Assembly: GCA_037975125.1 (NCBI GenBank)
Contig: CM075855.1
Location: 107,911,912-107,975,911 of the forward strand
Source: Latrodectus hesperus
Taxonomy: Eukaryota > Arthropoda > Arachnida > Araneae > Theridiidae
Direction of reading: 5' to 3'
Length of the DNA: 64,000 nucleotides
Program-made: the position numbers and the translations under genes
Part shown: positions 13,346-24,285 of the stretch, in pieces
Layout of the letters: every line of letters starts with the position of its first letter
How positions within the stretch are numbered: position 1 is the first letter of the stretch
The notes under the pieces: model-generated
Database searches by the model: none
The model's input: only the letters and a program-made list of their open reading frames with translations
Told to the model about the DNA's origin: nothing

Positions 13346-13737
13346 TGTAAGTTTGTCACAACAGTCTTAATTATGTTAAGAATGTTTAACTATGGTTTTG
13401 TTTTACATAGAAATATTTAGATTCTTTTGCACGAGTGTCTTATTCTATAATTAAAAATAATGTTTTGTGTTTTTTGATAAATTCTGTGTGCGTGTGTGTC
13501 TATAGAATCATTAAAAATTATTGTTTTAACATTGATATCTATTTTTAAAAAAATCAAGGAATTAAAAGTGATATTTTATTCTCTTGCACTTTTTATACGT
13601 TATTAAATTTGTGAAATTTAGAATATATTCTTTGGAGTTATATTGTAATATATAAATAAAAATAGATTGTACAGGCTCTTATCAAAATAAAAAAATCGGG
13701 ATTTATATCGATAATCTTTTTATTAATATGGTGTAGG
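13346..13737. other. AT-rich spacer, nothing recognised
   Basis: AT-rich DNA between a degenerate SINE and a LINE relic. It has no ORF of note. A GTGTGCGTGTGTGT patch near 13485 is the only simple repeat. Confidence 0.6.
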
Positions 13738-14062
13738 AACACTTTTCACCTACTCATCTGAAACGTGGACATTGACTGAGAGGAACAAAGAAACCATCTC
13801 CATTTTCGAAAAACTTTAATCGGGTGACGAAAAACATTTTCTTGGCTCACCCCATGGGCACCAGAAAAAGAGGACGACCGAAACTCCAAAGAATATATTC
13901 TAAATTTCACATGCCTGCCATGAAAACAATTTCTACCATGAAAACAACCTAAAAACACTAAAAGTGGCAAACTGGATGACCTTATCAAAAAATAGGGAGT
14001 CCTGATATGCACTTCTGAGGAAGGCAAAGGCCCACCCTGGGCTGTCAGGCCAATGAAGAAGA
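13738..14062 (+). pseudogene. non-LTR reverse transcriptase, C-terminal relic (RTE/CR1-like)
   Basis: YSSETWTLTERNKETISIFE at about 13752 and RKRGRPKLQRIYS at about 13862 are typical of the region after the polymerase domain in RTE/CR1-type LINEs. Then LLRKAKAHPGLSGQ near 14009, in another frame, matches their C-terminus, which in the 30.4-kb element reads KALAHPGLARHE. Stops and frameshifts lie between these pieces. The copy ends in a GAAGAAGAAGG-like tail. The class is supported by several motifs, the exact clade less so. Confidence 0.65.
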
Positions 14063-14154
14063 AGGAACATCTTTGGCATGTAACACAACTTCGAAGGTAT
14101 CGATTGACACAAATGCTGACTGGTATTTAATTGAATATTTTACCATTCACATGG

Positions 14155-14411
14155 ACGGGCCATGATGGCCTTGTTGGTTTGTAGGTTGTTCTCATAATCG
14201 GAAGAGAGTGAGTTCGAATCCCGACTTAACTGAAGATCTGTCATGTTCGCTGAAAGCTGGGGCACATTAAAACTGGTCGTGGTGGCAATGTCCTCCAAGT
14301 GAAATGATGCCTCTCGGTATAGCAGGCCACGGGGGTCTTCGGCTGCTTCTATGGAACAGGTGGAGCACAACGCAGGGGCTGGGTACCGGAAGTATGCAGG
14401 TTCAACAACAA
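14155..14411 (+). repeat. tRNA-derived SINE with CAA tail and 12-bp TSD
   Basis: The head ACGGGCCATGATGGCCTTGT leads into an A-box-like region and the B box GAGTTCGAATCCC. The body continues through GTGGTGGCAATGTCCTCCAA and ends TTCAACAACAA. The TSD is CCATTCACATGG (14143-14154) and CCATTCATATGG (14412-14423), with one mismatch. The CAA-type tail links it to LINE A. The body differs from that of the 12.7-kb SINE, so this may be a third family. Confidence 0.85.
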
Positions 14412-14710
14412 CCATTCATATGGAGTTATATTGTGAAAGTTTTGAACCGGTTGAGTATATCGAGATTCTGTATTGAAAGCTTTAAAATAACATGAGCATA
14501 ACGCTTTTATAACCATAATATTAAACCATCAATACTGTGTGACAAAGTGACCTTTGATGTTTAACTTTGTTTGCTTATCAAACACTGTATAAGTCCCGCT
14601 GCACAAGATAGATGTATTAATTCTAGAAAATTCAATCTTCCAGGAAGCAAAGTTTGCATCAGAGGGTGGATGTGGTCAGTTAAGTCTTTCTGTCTTTCTC
14701 CTAATTTATA

Positions 14711-14852
14711 CCTCTTGCCTTCGGTTCAACAATTCGTGAGTTCGAATCCCACCTTGGGCATGGTTGTTTGTAGTGGTTCGGAATCCACTTTAAACAGTAG
14801 GGGACCTACTGCCCTCGTGTGCAAAAAATGACCATTGAGCGACAAACAAACC
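14711..14852 (+). repeat. 5'-truncated SINE of the (AAACC)-tail family
   Basis: It starts inside the tRNA-like head at CTCTTGCCTTCGGTTCAACA. It keeps the B box GAGTTCGAATCCC, the GTAGTGGTTCGGAATCCACT body and the GAGCGACAAACAAACC tail. It lacks the first ~40 bases, including the A box, so it should not be transcribed by itself. I see no clear TSD. Confidence 0.88.
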
Positions 14853-15593
14853 TGGTCTCGAAAATTTCAGCAAAAAACCATTGACAGGACTTCCCGTGTC
14901 ATAACAGATCTATCTCCATGCTTGACCGTTGGAAAGAGAATTTCATGAGCAAGCATCCTGCAATTGAGTGACCAGATGTAGGGAGAAATATGGAAGACGA
15001 TTCGTCAGTTTCTACTTGTAACCTTCTTCCATCTTTCAATCGATCAGGTTTTGTGAGTGACCACGGTAGACGACGTTTGGCATTAAGATCTATAAAAGTA
15101 ACTTGGGAATGACTGCTCTGCCGTTAATTGTTCTATTTGTGTTTAGGAGAATCGAGATACTGATTGTGTTCTGCAGTCATTTTGGTGCTGCTGCTGTTTA
15201 CCTTTTAGACAATACAATCGGCTTTAACACCTGTCGGAATCTTAAATCGTATTCCTTCCATTTTAATTAGATTTTTTGCAATCAAATAGAAGAAATATAT
15301 ATACACACACATACTTCTACGTATTTTAAAAATGTGTTTCCATTTTAGAATAAGTTTATGAAGATGTGTCGTAGTTTTGGTTTCAGATATTAGCAAAAAT
15401 AATAAATAAAAAGTGGAAAGAAATTAGAATAATCAAATCCTTGAACTTTTTTGTATTCATATTGTTATCAGTAAATATCTATATTGCATCTACATTAATT
15501 GAATCATGTTCCTGTGTGCTTAAGTTTTAGAGTTATGATATTTATTTATCGATTCATTTTTAGCTGTTAAAATAGTTGACTTTGTTGCTTATG
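14853..15593. other. mixed-composition spacer, nothing recognised
   Basis: The part from 14.86 to 15.2 kb is moderately GC-rich and may be an old repeat; the rest is AT-rich. No ORF with family similarity. Confidence 0.5.
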
Positions 15594-15962
15594 ACGCTTG
15601 GACAAGCCAAGCTCGCTATGCCTTTGGCAGTGCGAATTAAGTCTTTCGTTAGGATCAGAGCACCACGAAGTTGAAAGTACGACTTTGCTCTTTTTAAGGT
15701 GCCTCGTCATGTTGAACCACGGTCAGGTGACGAGGCCACACCTGAGCTGGCACCCTCCTCTCCACATCCACGCCACACCAGCGGAAGGACTTTGTACATC
15801 ACATATTCACTTGGACACGTCCCCAACCCACGGAGTTGCAGCACCTTAGTGAAGGAGAGTACACCGTGGTCACCCTCCCAACCACTGCCCGCGGCAAATG
15901 ATGCTTCACTTTGCTGAGCTTACGGGAAGCGGCGTGAAGCTACTGAGCCACTGGAGCTCATA
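15594..15962 (+). repeat. unclassified GC-rich island, probable repeat
   Basis: A ~370-base block that is much richer in G and C than its surroundings and has sharp edges. It is open in more than one plus-strand frame (for example 15598-15849), but the translations are rich in Pro, His and Ser and resemble no family I know. A SINE or LINE fragment of an unfamiliar type is likelier than a gene. Confidence 0.4.
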
Positions 15963-16243
15963 GTTGACTTTAATAAAAAGATTCGAAAAGTTGAGTTTAA
16001 AATTATTTAGATTATGTGGATTGTTCATTTTACCTCTGATTTTGATAACTGAATCATGATCTGATCATGATGATGATGAAGGTGATCGCTGATGTTTCGA
16101 AACAATAGTTTGATGCTTTATAAATATAATTTCATTAGGACATGTTGTAATTTCTGCGTAATGTTTTGAAATATTCATTTCAAGCCAATGATGAAACTGA
16201 CTCCTGTTGTGTTGTTGTTGCTGATCCCTGTTGTCTAGCAGCG

Positions 16244-17937
16244 CTAGACCAAGTCCATGATATTATACACTCTCAGGAAATCAATGACCAAAAATGGTCG
16301 CTCCAGAAGATCTTCTTTATCGAGTCCCAAGCACTCAAGGATATGATCCGGAGTGGCTTGGCTTTTGAAACACTTAGCGCAAATTGGAAATTTCTTTTCT
16401 TTGTTGTTAAATGCCAATGATCTTAGGTGGCCACTTCGAAAACGAGTTATAGTAGTTTGTTCCAGTCTGCTGCACCGGAGGGATAGAGATCCGCCAGGAC
16501 GATTACCCTGGTACCAATGGTGCACGGGGGGAATGGCAAATGCAGACCGAACAAGGCCTTTCTGTCTAGAATATAGTTCAGAATAGGTAAGAGACGCCGG
16601 AGTAAGCAAAGGCTTGTCAGTACCTCTTTTTGCTAGGGCATCAGCCAATTCGTTACCCGCAATGTCTACATGGGAAGGGATCCACTGTAAGTGAATCTCA
16701 CGAGATAAGGAGAGTCGTCTAAGCTTGTCCAAGATAGCTACTCCTGTATTATCACGGACTCTGTGCCAGTTAGTAAGATGCTGGATGGCGCTCCGGCTGT
16801 CCGACAAAATCCAAATTTCCTCATTCCCAGGGAGAGAAAGAACCGTATCAAGACCCACATTAATTGCAATAAGTTCACTGCGAAAGACGGAACAACCGTC
16901 GGGGTTTCTGATTGAGATTTGGTGGGATTCGTTTTGATACTTAATAAATACCCCACTACCGGAACAAGTTCTGTCATTTCTGCTACCATCCGTGTAAATA
17001 AGCACAGATTCATCATGGATATTGTTGATCAACTCAAGAGCAAGTTGCCTTAAGTACTCAGGAAGATCTGAAGACTTGTTAACCTCGATAGGAAGATTAG
17101 GGTGAAAAAATACCCCGTTAAGACCCTCAGATGGGTCAATGCATGGGTTCAAGGAATGCGACTCTACAGTATTAGAGATAACATTATCACTGGCTATCTG
17201 ACTAAGGGGACTTTTTCTTTTTAGTCTCTGGTTATTATTCCAGCCCCTGAGAAAGTCCGAGGTTCGATTTTGGGAGCCATAACAAAAGAGTTTATTAAAA
17301 TACTTCACAAGATTTGAGTCTCTTCTGTGACTGAGTGGTAGCAAATTCGCCTCGTATAGAACAATGTCGTTAGGACAACTGTTTCGAAGACCAGTAATAA
17401 TCCGAGCTGCGCTCAGTTGAACTCGCTCAAGCTTCTGAAGGCTAGTCTTAGAGGCACAGCAGTAAACTGGGAAGCCATACTCCAGGATGGGTCTTAATAG
17501 CGCGATGTAAGTATTTCTAAGCGTAAATGCTTCTGCTCCCCAGTCGCGTCCAGATATATATTTCAGGATAGTCAGACGTTTTCTGCATTTTTCTACAAGA
17601 TGGTCGATGTGCTTATGGCTTGTAATCTCAGGGTCCATAACAAAACCCAGGTATTTTGGATATCTATCCACTAAGAGAGGTTGGTTGTTCAGAAAAATCC
17701 TAGGCTGGTAATTGTACAGCTTTCTGTTTGTTGTAAAAAAACTGGTAGTGGATTTTAAAGGATTAAAACGTAATTTGTGGTTTTCAGCAAAGTTCCACAC
17801 ATCAACTAGAGTCTGGTTGATATTATTTTCCAAGTCAGCAATATTGGCACCGGAGTTCCATAGGACTATGTCGTCCGCAAACAATCCTACTTCACATCTC
17901 CTGGAGATAACTTTCTCGATGCCACTCAAAAATAGTG
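16244..17937 (-). pseudogene. LINE A ORF2, C-terminal part: reverse transcriptase end, RNase H, zinc motif
   Basis: About 561 residues in the frame following the single-base break. It opens with SGIEKVISRRCEVGLFADDI, which carries the second RT catalytic pair FADD. RNase H lies at about residues 310-450 with all four acidic residues: YTDGSRND, FRSELIAI, ILSDSRSAI and GNELADALAKRG, plus the conserved IQWIPSHV-like WIPSHVDIAG. The C-terminus has the CCHC motif CAKCFKSQATPDHILEC. The frame has no ATG of its own at the start, as expected for the second half of one protein. It stops at TAG just before the 3' UTR and CAA-type tail. Together with the entry above it forms one complete polyprotein. 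Confidence 0.92.
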
Positions 17938-19959
17938 AAAAAGAATAGGGCTCAGAACGGAGCCCTGAGGAAGACCCTGTCCCAACTTAAGACCATTGGA
18001 CTTGGAGTTGTTGTATCTAACCCTGATTACTCTGTCTCTTAGAAAATCATATATCCAAGGCAAGGCCCTATTACGAATTCCAAAACCGTCAAAGAGCTTG
18101 GTAATAAGTCTCTGTTTCCAAACAGTATCGAAAGCCTTCGACAAGTCCAGGAAAACTGCCACTGTGTGGTTTGAAGGCTTCAAATTGTGCGCATCTCGAA
18201 TCCTCTGGGTTAAATAAAGCACCTGATCTGTAGTACTATGTCCTGATTTGAATCCATATTGTTCCTTGGGGAAAAGACCACGTGAATTCAAATAAAATAA
18301 AAGTCTCTTTAAAATCATCCTCTCCATTATCTTACACGCAATAGATGTAAGTGCGATGGGCCTATAACTATCGGGAGAACTGGCGTCTTTGTTTGGCTTT
18401 CTGATAGGGATGATGGTTGCCCTTTTCCAGTCTCGGGGAAGCCGTCCCGATTTCCAAGATAAGTTTATTATGTCCAAGAATCTCTGTCTTCCAGCCTGAC
18501 CCAGATGTTCAATGAAGTATCCGTGAATGCCGTCAGGACCGGGGGATTTTTGTAAATCAGTATCCATGAGGGAAGCCTTGAGTTCGTGCAAACGAAAATC
18601 AGTTGAGAAAATGGGTATCCCCTCGCGGGAACTACGGCACCCGTGAACAATGTTTCTGGCTCTCTTCGTGATAGATCTGTCAACATGAGAGAAGCTAAGC
18701 TTGCTGGTTTTCTGATAGTGCGCACCAAGGATATCAGCAGCCTCGCAATCAGTTTGGGGAATTCGGCCGTCTGTGCCTTGAATCGTATTGCATAATTCTT
18801 CCTGAGGTTGTTCCTTACTAATACTCTTCACTAACTTCCATAATTTACTATTAGAGACCCTTGGATCAAGCCCAGAACAAAGTTCATTCCATTTATCTCT
18901 CTTGAATTGTGCATAGGCTAGTTTAATCTCAGCATTGACTCTGTTTAAATTAATTCTACGAGAAATATCCTTAGGCTCATTTAGGGCGCCAAGAATTCTT
19001 TTTCTCTCCTCCAACAAAGGCTGGAGAGCTGGTGACTTGTGGGTAAAATATTTCTTAAAACTCTTAATATTACCCCTGGGAATAGCCTTTTTAGCATTAT
19101 TTATAATAACTGATTTCAGGGTGAGCCAATCAGAATCAAGAATATTTGTCATGGATTTAGAGTTAATATCGGTTTCAATAGAACGGGTATAGGACTCCCA
19201 GTCAGCCCTCTTGAAATTCCAGTACTTTTTATTGCTTTTAAAAACAGGCAATTCACCATTTAGTTCAATTAAAACAGGGAGATGGTCGCTACCTATGTTC
19301 TCGTGGACTGACCAGGAACTCCCCAGGTAGATATTGGGGCTAACAATAGCAACATCCAGTGCTTCAGTGGTGTCATAACTGTAAGATGCATGGGTTGGTG
19401 TACCATCGTTTAAAAAGATGAAACCACAATCGTCTACCATCTTAATGAGTTCACTACCTCTTCGATTTTCTTCAGTACACCCCCAACTAGTATGTTTTGC
19501 ATTTAAATCTCCGATCAGAATAGTGTTGTCCACAAGGAAGTTATGCATGTTAGAAGGCAGACCCTTATTGTTTGGGGGATGGTACATATTATAGATATTT
19601 AAGGTTTTGCCCCTCCAAGTAACCTTAATGCCTTGAATTTCAAGGTCAGAATGTTCTGTTCCACTGAATTTTATGGTTTGATAGTTAATATTTCTAATGA
19701 GGAAAGCAAGTCCTCCTCCACCCTTGTCTGATCTATCAGTTCTATAAATATTATATCCCTTAATGTTGAGGGAATTGATACCCTTCAATTTGGTCTCCTG
19801 CACAGCGATGATCTGTGCTCCATAAATGTTAGCCAGGTCCAAGACCTGGTCTAATTTAACTCGAGCTGCAATTGATGAAATTCCGTTGATATTGCACTGT
19901 AAAATCTTTAGAGACACGGGAGACTGTAATTTGCTTAACTGACTTCTGAACATTCTCAT
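17926..19959 (-). pseudogene. LINE A ORF2, N-terminal part: endonuclease and first half of reverse transcriptase
   Basis: 677 residues. Endonuclease at about residues 16-240: LQCNINGI, then VQETKLKG, the catalytic GDLNAKHTSWG and the terminal GSDHLPVLIEL. Reverse transcriptase follows from about residue 480: ATIIPIRKPNK, then SYRPIALTSIACKIMERMI, YGFKSGHSTTDQV, the first catalytic Asp in VAVFLDLSKAFDTVW, and GLPQGSVLSPILF. After this the frame runs into a stop (HYF). The FADD block continues in the next frame in the adjoining entry. A run of five A (17938-17942, plus strand) where six would keep the frame explains the break. The EN nicks target DNA and the RT copies the RNA there. Apart from the frameshift every expected motif is present. 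Confidence 0.92.
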
Positions 19960-20467
19960 GTGATTATTTACCGCAAATTTCGACCTTTATTATCGTGACA
20001 TGAGTTTCGATGGAATTACTTCTTCATGCAACGCGCGTTAAAACTCCGTACAGCACCTTTGTTAAAAACTTGGAGAAATGCGAATTTAATCGTCTATTGC
20101 TCCTGACCAAATTCTCTGACGGTCATTCAAAATCTGTCTTTGTGCAAAGAAATATCAATGCTGTGCGTGATGCGATAGAATAAGATTGTCATGTGAAATA
20201 TGTAGCCGAGGCACATTTATGAGTATTAGAATGATAAGCATCAAAATAAGTTTACAGGAACATTTAGCTGTACAAAAGATTTTTTCACTCGCATTGGATC
20301 CCACATAATCCGACAAACGCTCAAAAGTAGATTCGTGTCCATTGTGTCAGTAAATTTTGAAGAAATGCCTTTTCAATAGGCCTCAAAGATCGGGCATAAT
20401 TTCTACATTCGGGATCAATCTTGGATCGCGCGCGCGATGCAATTGGGCCTAAAATAAAATGGCAATC
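19960..20467. other. spacer upstream of LINE A, nothing recognised
   Basis: It may hold the LINE's 5' UTR near 19.96-20.05 kb, but no boundary or TSD is visible. A short GCGCGCGC patch lies at about 20427. There is no gag-like ORF here on either strand. Confidence 0.5.
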
Positions 20468-20469
20468 TA

Positions 20470-21365
20470 CACTACTGGTCATTAAAATTGCTACACCAGG
20501 AAAGCGGCACACCACACACGTGAAATTTGCATGACAGGTAGAACTTGCTGTGATATACAAATGATTAGATTTTCAGCGCATTCATACAAAGCAGGTGACA
20601 GTAGCGACATCTACAATGTGTATAAAACCAGAGATTTGACAGCAGTTTTCTCATACTCAATTTCCGTTTCAACGTTGTTTTCGGCAAAGAAAGTTGTTGT
20701 AATGCCTCGTGTAAGAAGAAATGCCTATCAGCACGTGTCTGACTTTGATCGAGGAAGGATTATAGCCTACCGGGATTGCGGTTTATCGTACCGCAATATG
20801 GCTGCTCGCGTCGGTCGAGACCCCATGGCTGTTAGCAGAATATGGAATCGATGGGTTCAGGACAATCATACGGAACGTCATGCAGGATTTCAGCGACCCC
20901 CCCATCACTAACAGCAGAGAAGACAGACATCTTATCGGCATGGTCACAAGGGATCGTACTGTTCTGAACTTCCTTGATACAGAACAGATTCGACTGTTAC
21001 CCTGGCCAGCACGTTCTCCTAATCTGTCACCCATTGAGAACGTGTGGTCAATGGTTGCTGAGCGATTGGCACGCCATCACTCACCATCCACTACTGTCGA
21101 TGAACTGTGGCATAGTGTTGAAGCTGCATGGACTGAGATGCCCGTACATGCCATACAATCTCTGTTTGACTCCATGCCTAGGCGGATAAATGCTGTTATT
21201 GCAGCCAGAGGTGGCTGCTCTGGGTACTGATTTCTCAAGATCTATACATCCTAATTTCCTGTAAATCTAATCACTTGTTCTTTCCACTATAATGTTTGTG
21301 TCCAATAAATATCATTCTGTTATTTGCATTCCTTCTTGGTGTAGCAATTTTAATGGCCAGTAGTG
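20470..21365 (+). mobile_element. Tc1-like DNA transposon, internally deleted, ~31-bp TIRs, TA target
   Basis: An 896-bp element bounded by TA on both sides (20468-20469 and 21366-21367). The left end starts CACTACTGGTCATTAAAATT and the right end is its inverted copy with one or two mismatches. The two terminal repeats share about 31 bases, ending GCTACACCA. It carries the ends of a Tc1 transposase but lacks the middle, so it is a non-autonomous deletion derivative that could move only with enzyme supplied elsewhere. Confidence 0.95.
20702..21230 (+). pseudogene. Tc1 transposase, internal deletion joining N- and C-terminal parts
   Basis: Starts MPRVRRNAYQHVSDFDRGRI, a paired-type helix-turn-helix DNA-binding domain (RIIAYRDCGLSYRNMAARVG, then AVSRIWNRWVQ). 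At a run of seven C near 20900 the frame shifts. The protein then continues ITNSREDRHLIGMVTRDRT and jumps straight to VLNFLDTEQIRLLPWPARSP, NLSPIENVWSMVAERL and the normal C-terminus ending GGCSGY. Family members are about 340 residues; here the catalytic domain up to shortly before the third acidic residue, including the first two catalytic Asp, is absent. The third (Glu in SPIENVW) remains. It cannot be an active enzyme. The upstream open frame from 20531 is only continuous 5' UTR. Confidence 0.9.
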
Positions 21366-21367
21366 TA

Positions 21368-22085
21368 CTTGATTTTGCACCCGCATTTAATATTGCATAT
21401 TTTACCTGTTTTTGCAGACATGACTTTGCATATTTTATTTCATCCCACGAAAAATATAATTTACATTTTCAATGATTTTTCACGTTTGAAAAAGCGGCGA
21501 CGCATTCAAAACTCATAATTCAATTGATATGGGAAAAGTATTTCGAAAATTTGTTCAAACGTATGCTAAATTGCATTGACTTTTATTAAGGATATTTTGA
21601 AGCACTCATTTTGACCACAAACATTTATTTTATTTTTATTATTAAGCCAGGAATATGAGCAACAATTACCGTAGTGAATGTTTTTAATCCATTTTAACTC
21701 GCGTTTCGTTGTTGCAATAAACTCTACAGATGTTTAACATGAGGTATGTCCAAGTGTGGAGGAGGGGGTCACCAAACTTTATCTTAACGTATTTTCATTG
21801 CATAGTATTCAGATGTAGACTAGTGTTTTCTTTTTAATTGTTTCTGTTAGCCTTCGACCCTGCAATCAGTTTTGTAAATAAAATAATGCGAATCTTTATT
21901 CTGTATGAACTTCATTCAATTCGTACATAGATAAGTCTTGTCAAATGTGCTTTCTGCAAGAAATTTCCCTGGTTGGATCTTAGGCATTGTTAAGGCTCTT
22001 CCAGACCGAAGGGAGAACTTCCGTTGTCTTGTCGCCCCATCTGGTGTTAGTTATCAAAGCTTGTGTAGCGGAGTATTCAAAACAA
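21368..22085. other. spacer between Tc1 and mariner, nothing recognised
   Basis: AT-rich with some mixed-composition patches near 21.98-22.07 kb. No ORF or repeat that I can assign. Confidence 0.5.
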
Positions 22086-22087
22086 TA

Positions 22088-23351
22088 CGAGGGTCACTCT
22101 GAAATTTTTGAGATACAACTAGGTTTTTAAAGTTATACTTACAAAATTTTAGGTGTGTTCAAAGTAGTCTCCTCCAGCATCAATGCACTTTTGTAGACGA
22201 ATTTTCCACAGATTAAATGTCTCAAGCCATTCATTTCTTCGAATAGATGAAAAAAATGCATTGATAGCCACATCCATCTCTTCTTCTGAATGAAAATGAC
22301 GTCCACGTAATTTTTTGTTAGATTAAAGAATAACCAAAAGTCACACATAGCTAGATCAGGTAAATACGGTGGATGTTAGATCACTTTAATTTGTTTTTGC
22401 TTAAGAAACTCAACTGTTAATCCGGCTATATGTGAAGATGCATTGTTATGGTGAAGCATGAGTCAGTCCCCTAACATTCAGTTCTTGTAGAATTTCTGGA
22501 AGACATTGAGTGGTATACCAGTTAGCTGTTACTGTCTTCTGTCCTTCCAACTGGATGGCTTTGACCCATCCCGTACTTCTGAAGAAAACGTCATACATCA
22601 CTTTTTTTAGTGCGCGTTGTTTTTTCACCATTGTCGGCGTGGGATCATCTTCTAGGACCCATACTTTGCTTTCTTGACGTGTTGGAACGTCAAAAAACGG
22701 TATGTACGTTTCATCACCTGTTACAATTTTAGAAATGATGCGGTGGCCACCATCATTCAGCATTTTAAGAGTATCTTTACTGATTCTGACAAGTTCCTCT
22801 CTTTTATACTCAGTTAGATGATGGGGAACCCAACGGCAAACGACTTTTTTCATATGTAATTCTTCATGAATGATTTTGTGTATGGCTGCGGATCCAATGT
22901 TAAATTCCTTCTGTATCATTTGATAGGTACAGCGATTATCATCCATTAACATTTTTCGTATGGCAGACACATTATCCGGGATGACTGCCGACGGCGGCCT
23001 TCCTGTGTGTTCTTCATCCTGAAGAAAATGGCAACCTCTTCTCAATTCTCTAAACCATCTGAATACAGTAGCACGAGCTGGAGATTCATCACCCAATGCT
23101 AATTGCAACCGTTGAACGCATTCTTCTTGATTTATTCTTGCTTTGAAATCGTAGAAAATCATAGCGGCAAAATGTTCTCGCGTCCACTCCATTTTCTCTT
23201 CTGTTTAAAATTTATTCCACGCTAAACAAGTTGAAGTAAGTCAGTAAAAAATCGTCTTCTGAGTTAAAATACTTTGTACTTTAAAATTAAACCGTTATTT
23301 TTTATTTTGTAATTTCTCGTCTGCGCGTATCTCAAAAATTTCAGAGTAACC
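22088..23351 (-). mobile_element. mariner element with recognisable TIRs, inactive
   Basis: About 1.26 kb, normal for mariner. The left end has GGTCACTCTGAAATTTTTGA (22092 on) and the right end the inverted copy with GGTTACTCTG. The shared core is about 24 bases, GGTYACTCTGAAATTTTTGA plus GATAC. A TA precedes the left end (22086-22087). Just beyond the right end AATACGAGGG recurs, the sequence that also precedes the left TIR core, so the right boundary may be slightly rearranged. Confidence 0.88.
22139..23192 (-). pseudogene. mariner transposase with mutated second catalytic Asp
   Basis: Starts MEWTREHFAAMIFYDFKARI with the HTH_48-type DNA-binding region, then a second helix-turn-helix (TYQMIQKEFNIGSAAIHKII). 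The first catalytic Asp is intact in IVTGDETYIPF. The main frame stops at 22446 after RGLTHASP. The next frame continues MLHHNNASSHIAGLTVEFLK, where the family has HHDN, so the second catalytic Asp is replaced by Asn. Next come an in-frame TAA just before HPPYLPDLAMCDFWLFF (third Asp block) and a further frame change, and the normal C-terminal region reaches a stop at 22139. Length matches ~345 residues once breaks are ignored. Clearly dead; SETMAR-type names in annotation pipelines would refer to this kind of sequence. Confidence 0.92.
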
Positions 23352-23381
23352 AATAATACGAGGGAGGGGTATTATTGGTTG
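23348..23381. repeat. perfect 11-bp inverted repeat
   Basis: AACCAATAATA and TATTATTGGTT face each other around a 12-base GC-rich loop, immediately at the right end of the mariner. It could fold as a hairpin and may be a relic of target or TIR rearrangement. Confidence 0.6.
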
Positions 23382-24272
23382 AAATTGCTTGTCAATCAAT
23401 CCTTCGAAATTGGCGAATCTGCCAGATTTGGCGCGTTATATCGTGAAAATTAAATTACTAATGCCATAAAAACTACCCAAAAGAGTTTTAAATTTGCTCC
23501 TAACACAGCTGCGTACATCAAATTCCCCCCAGGGTTCTTAGAGTGGGGTGAGGGAAAACGGGTCACTTCAAATACTCAACGAATTTGACTCCGGAATTAC
23601 CTTTTGCCGTCTTAGGGACAATTAGTTTCCAATGATTTTAAAGAAAAGATTATTCTATTTACATTTCACAGTTCTGCTTTTAATATTCGCACTAAAACAA
23701 TATGAATAGAAATCGCAAATGTTGAGTGATTTTACAATTATTAATTAAACGGTCAAAAATGATTATCAGAGTTCAAATCAAAACTAAGATATGTGAATGA
23801 TTAAAAATATATTTTTAAGTGCCTTGGTTCAATTTGATTTTATGAGACTTGATCCATTGGATATTTCTTAGTTTTCTGCATTCATCAATTATATTATTTT
23901 TCATTTTACTTTCTTTTTAAACTTTGTTAATTATAATTGTTAAAATGGTGTTTGGGAGTTTATCAGGTTTTTGTCGTGACTGTGAATATGTTCTATTGAT
24001 CAAGAAAGGTTCTCACAAAAGAGAACTTACGTGAAATGTATGAAAATGCATTACAACAGTTTTAGGCCGTTGGGTTGTCCATTATGTGACGTTTGTTAAT
24101 GTCATTTTGTTAATGCGTGTATTAACATGAAATCAATTATTAATTCTTCCTAAAAGCTTTTGTTCTTTCTAACATAATTCTCTATTTAATATTCAATTAA
24201 AATGTACTGTAATATGTACTGTAAATTCTATCACATCCAGCTGTATAAATTCTATGTGAAATTATATTTTCG
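23382..24272. other. AT-rich spacer, nothing recognised
   Basis: Mostly AT-rich. A short C-run and GGGGTGAGGG patch lies near 23.53-23.56 kb. No supported gene. Confidence 0.55.
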
Positions 24273-24285
24273 CCAATAAGAGTGA

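Larger units (their letters stand above)
16205..19959 (-). mobile_element. LINE A: nearly intact I-clade-like non-LTR retrotransposon
   Basis: Read on the minus strand, it encodes an AP-type endonuclease, a reverse transcriptase, an RNase H and a C-terminal CCHC zinc motif, in that order. It ends just after the stop with a GCAACAACAACA-type tail (16205-16222 on the plus strand). This domain order is that of the I superclade. No gag-like ORF1 is seen upstream, so it may be 5'-truncated there or a single-ORF type. A truncated copy of the same family lies at 11837-12031. I could not find a TSD. The only break in ~3.7 kb of coding sequence is one missing base near 17940. Confidence 0.9.

Noticed and set aside
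16353..19192. Plus-strand ORFs opposite LINE A
   Set aside because: Antisense shadows of the LINE protein, without motifs or codon logic of their own. The same holds for plus-strand ORFs at 42.2-46.8 and 61-63.5 kb.
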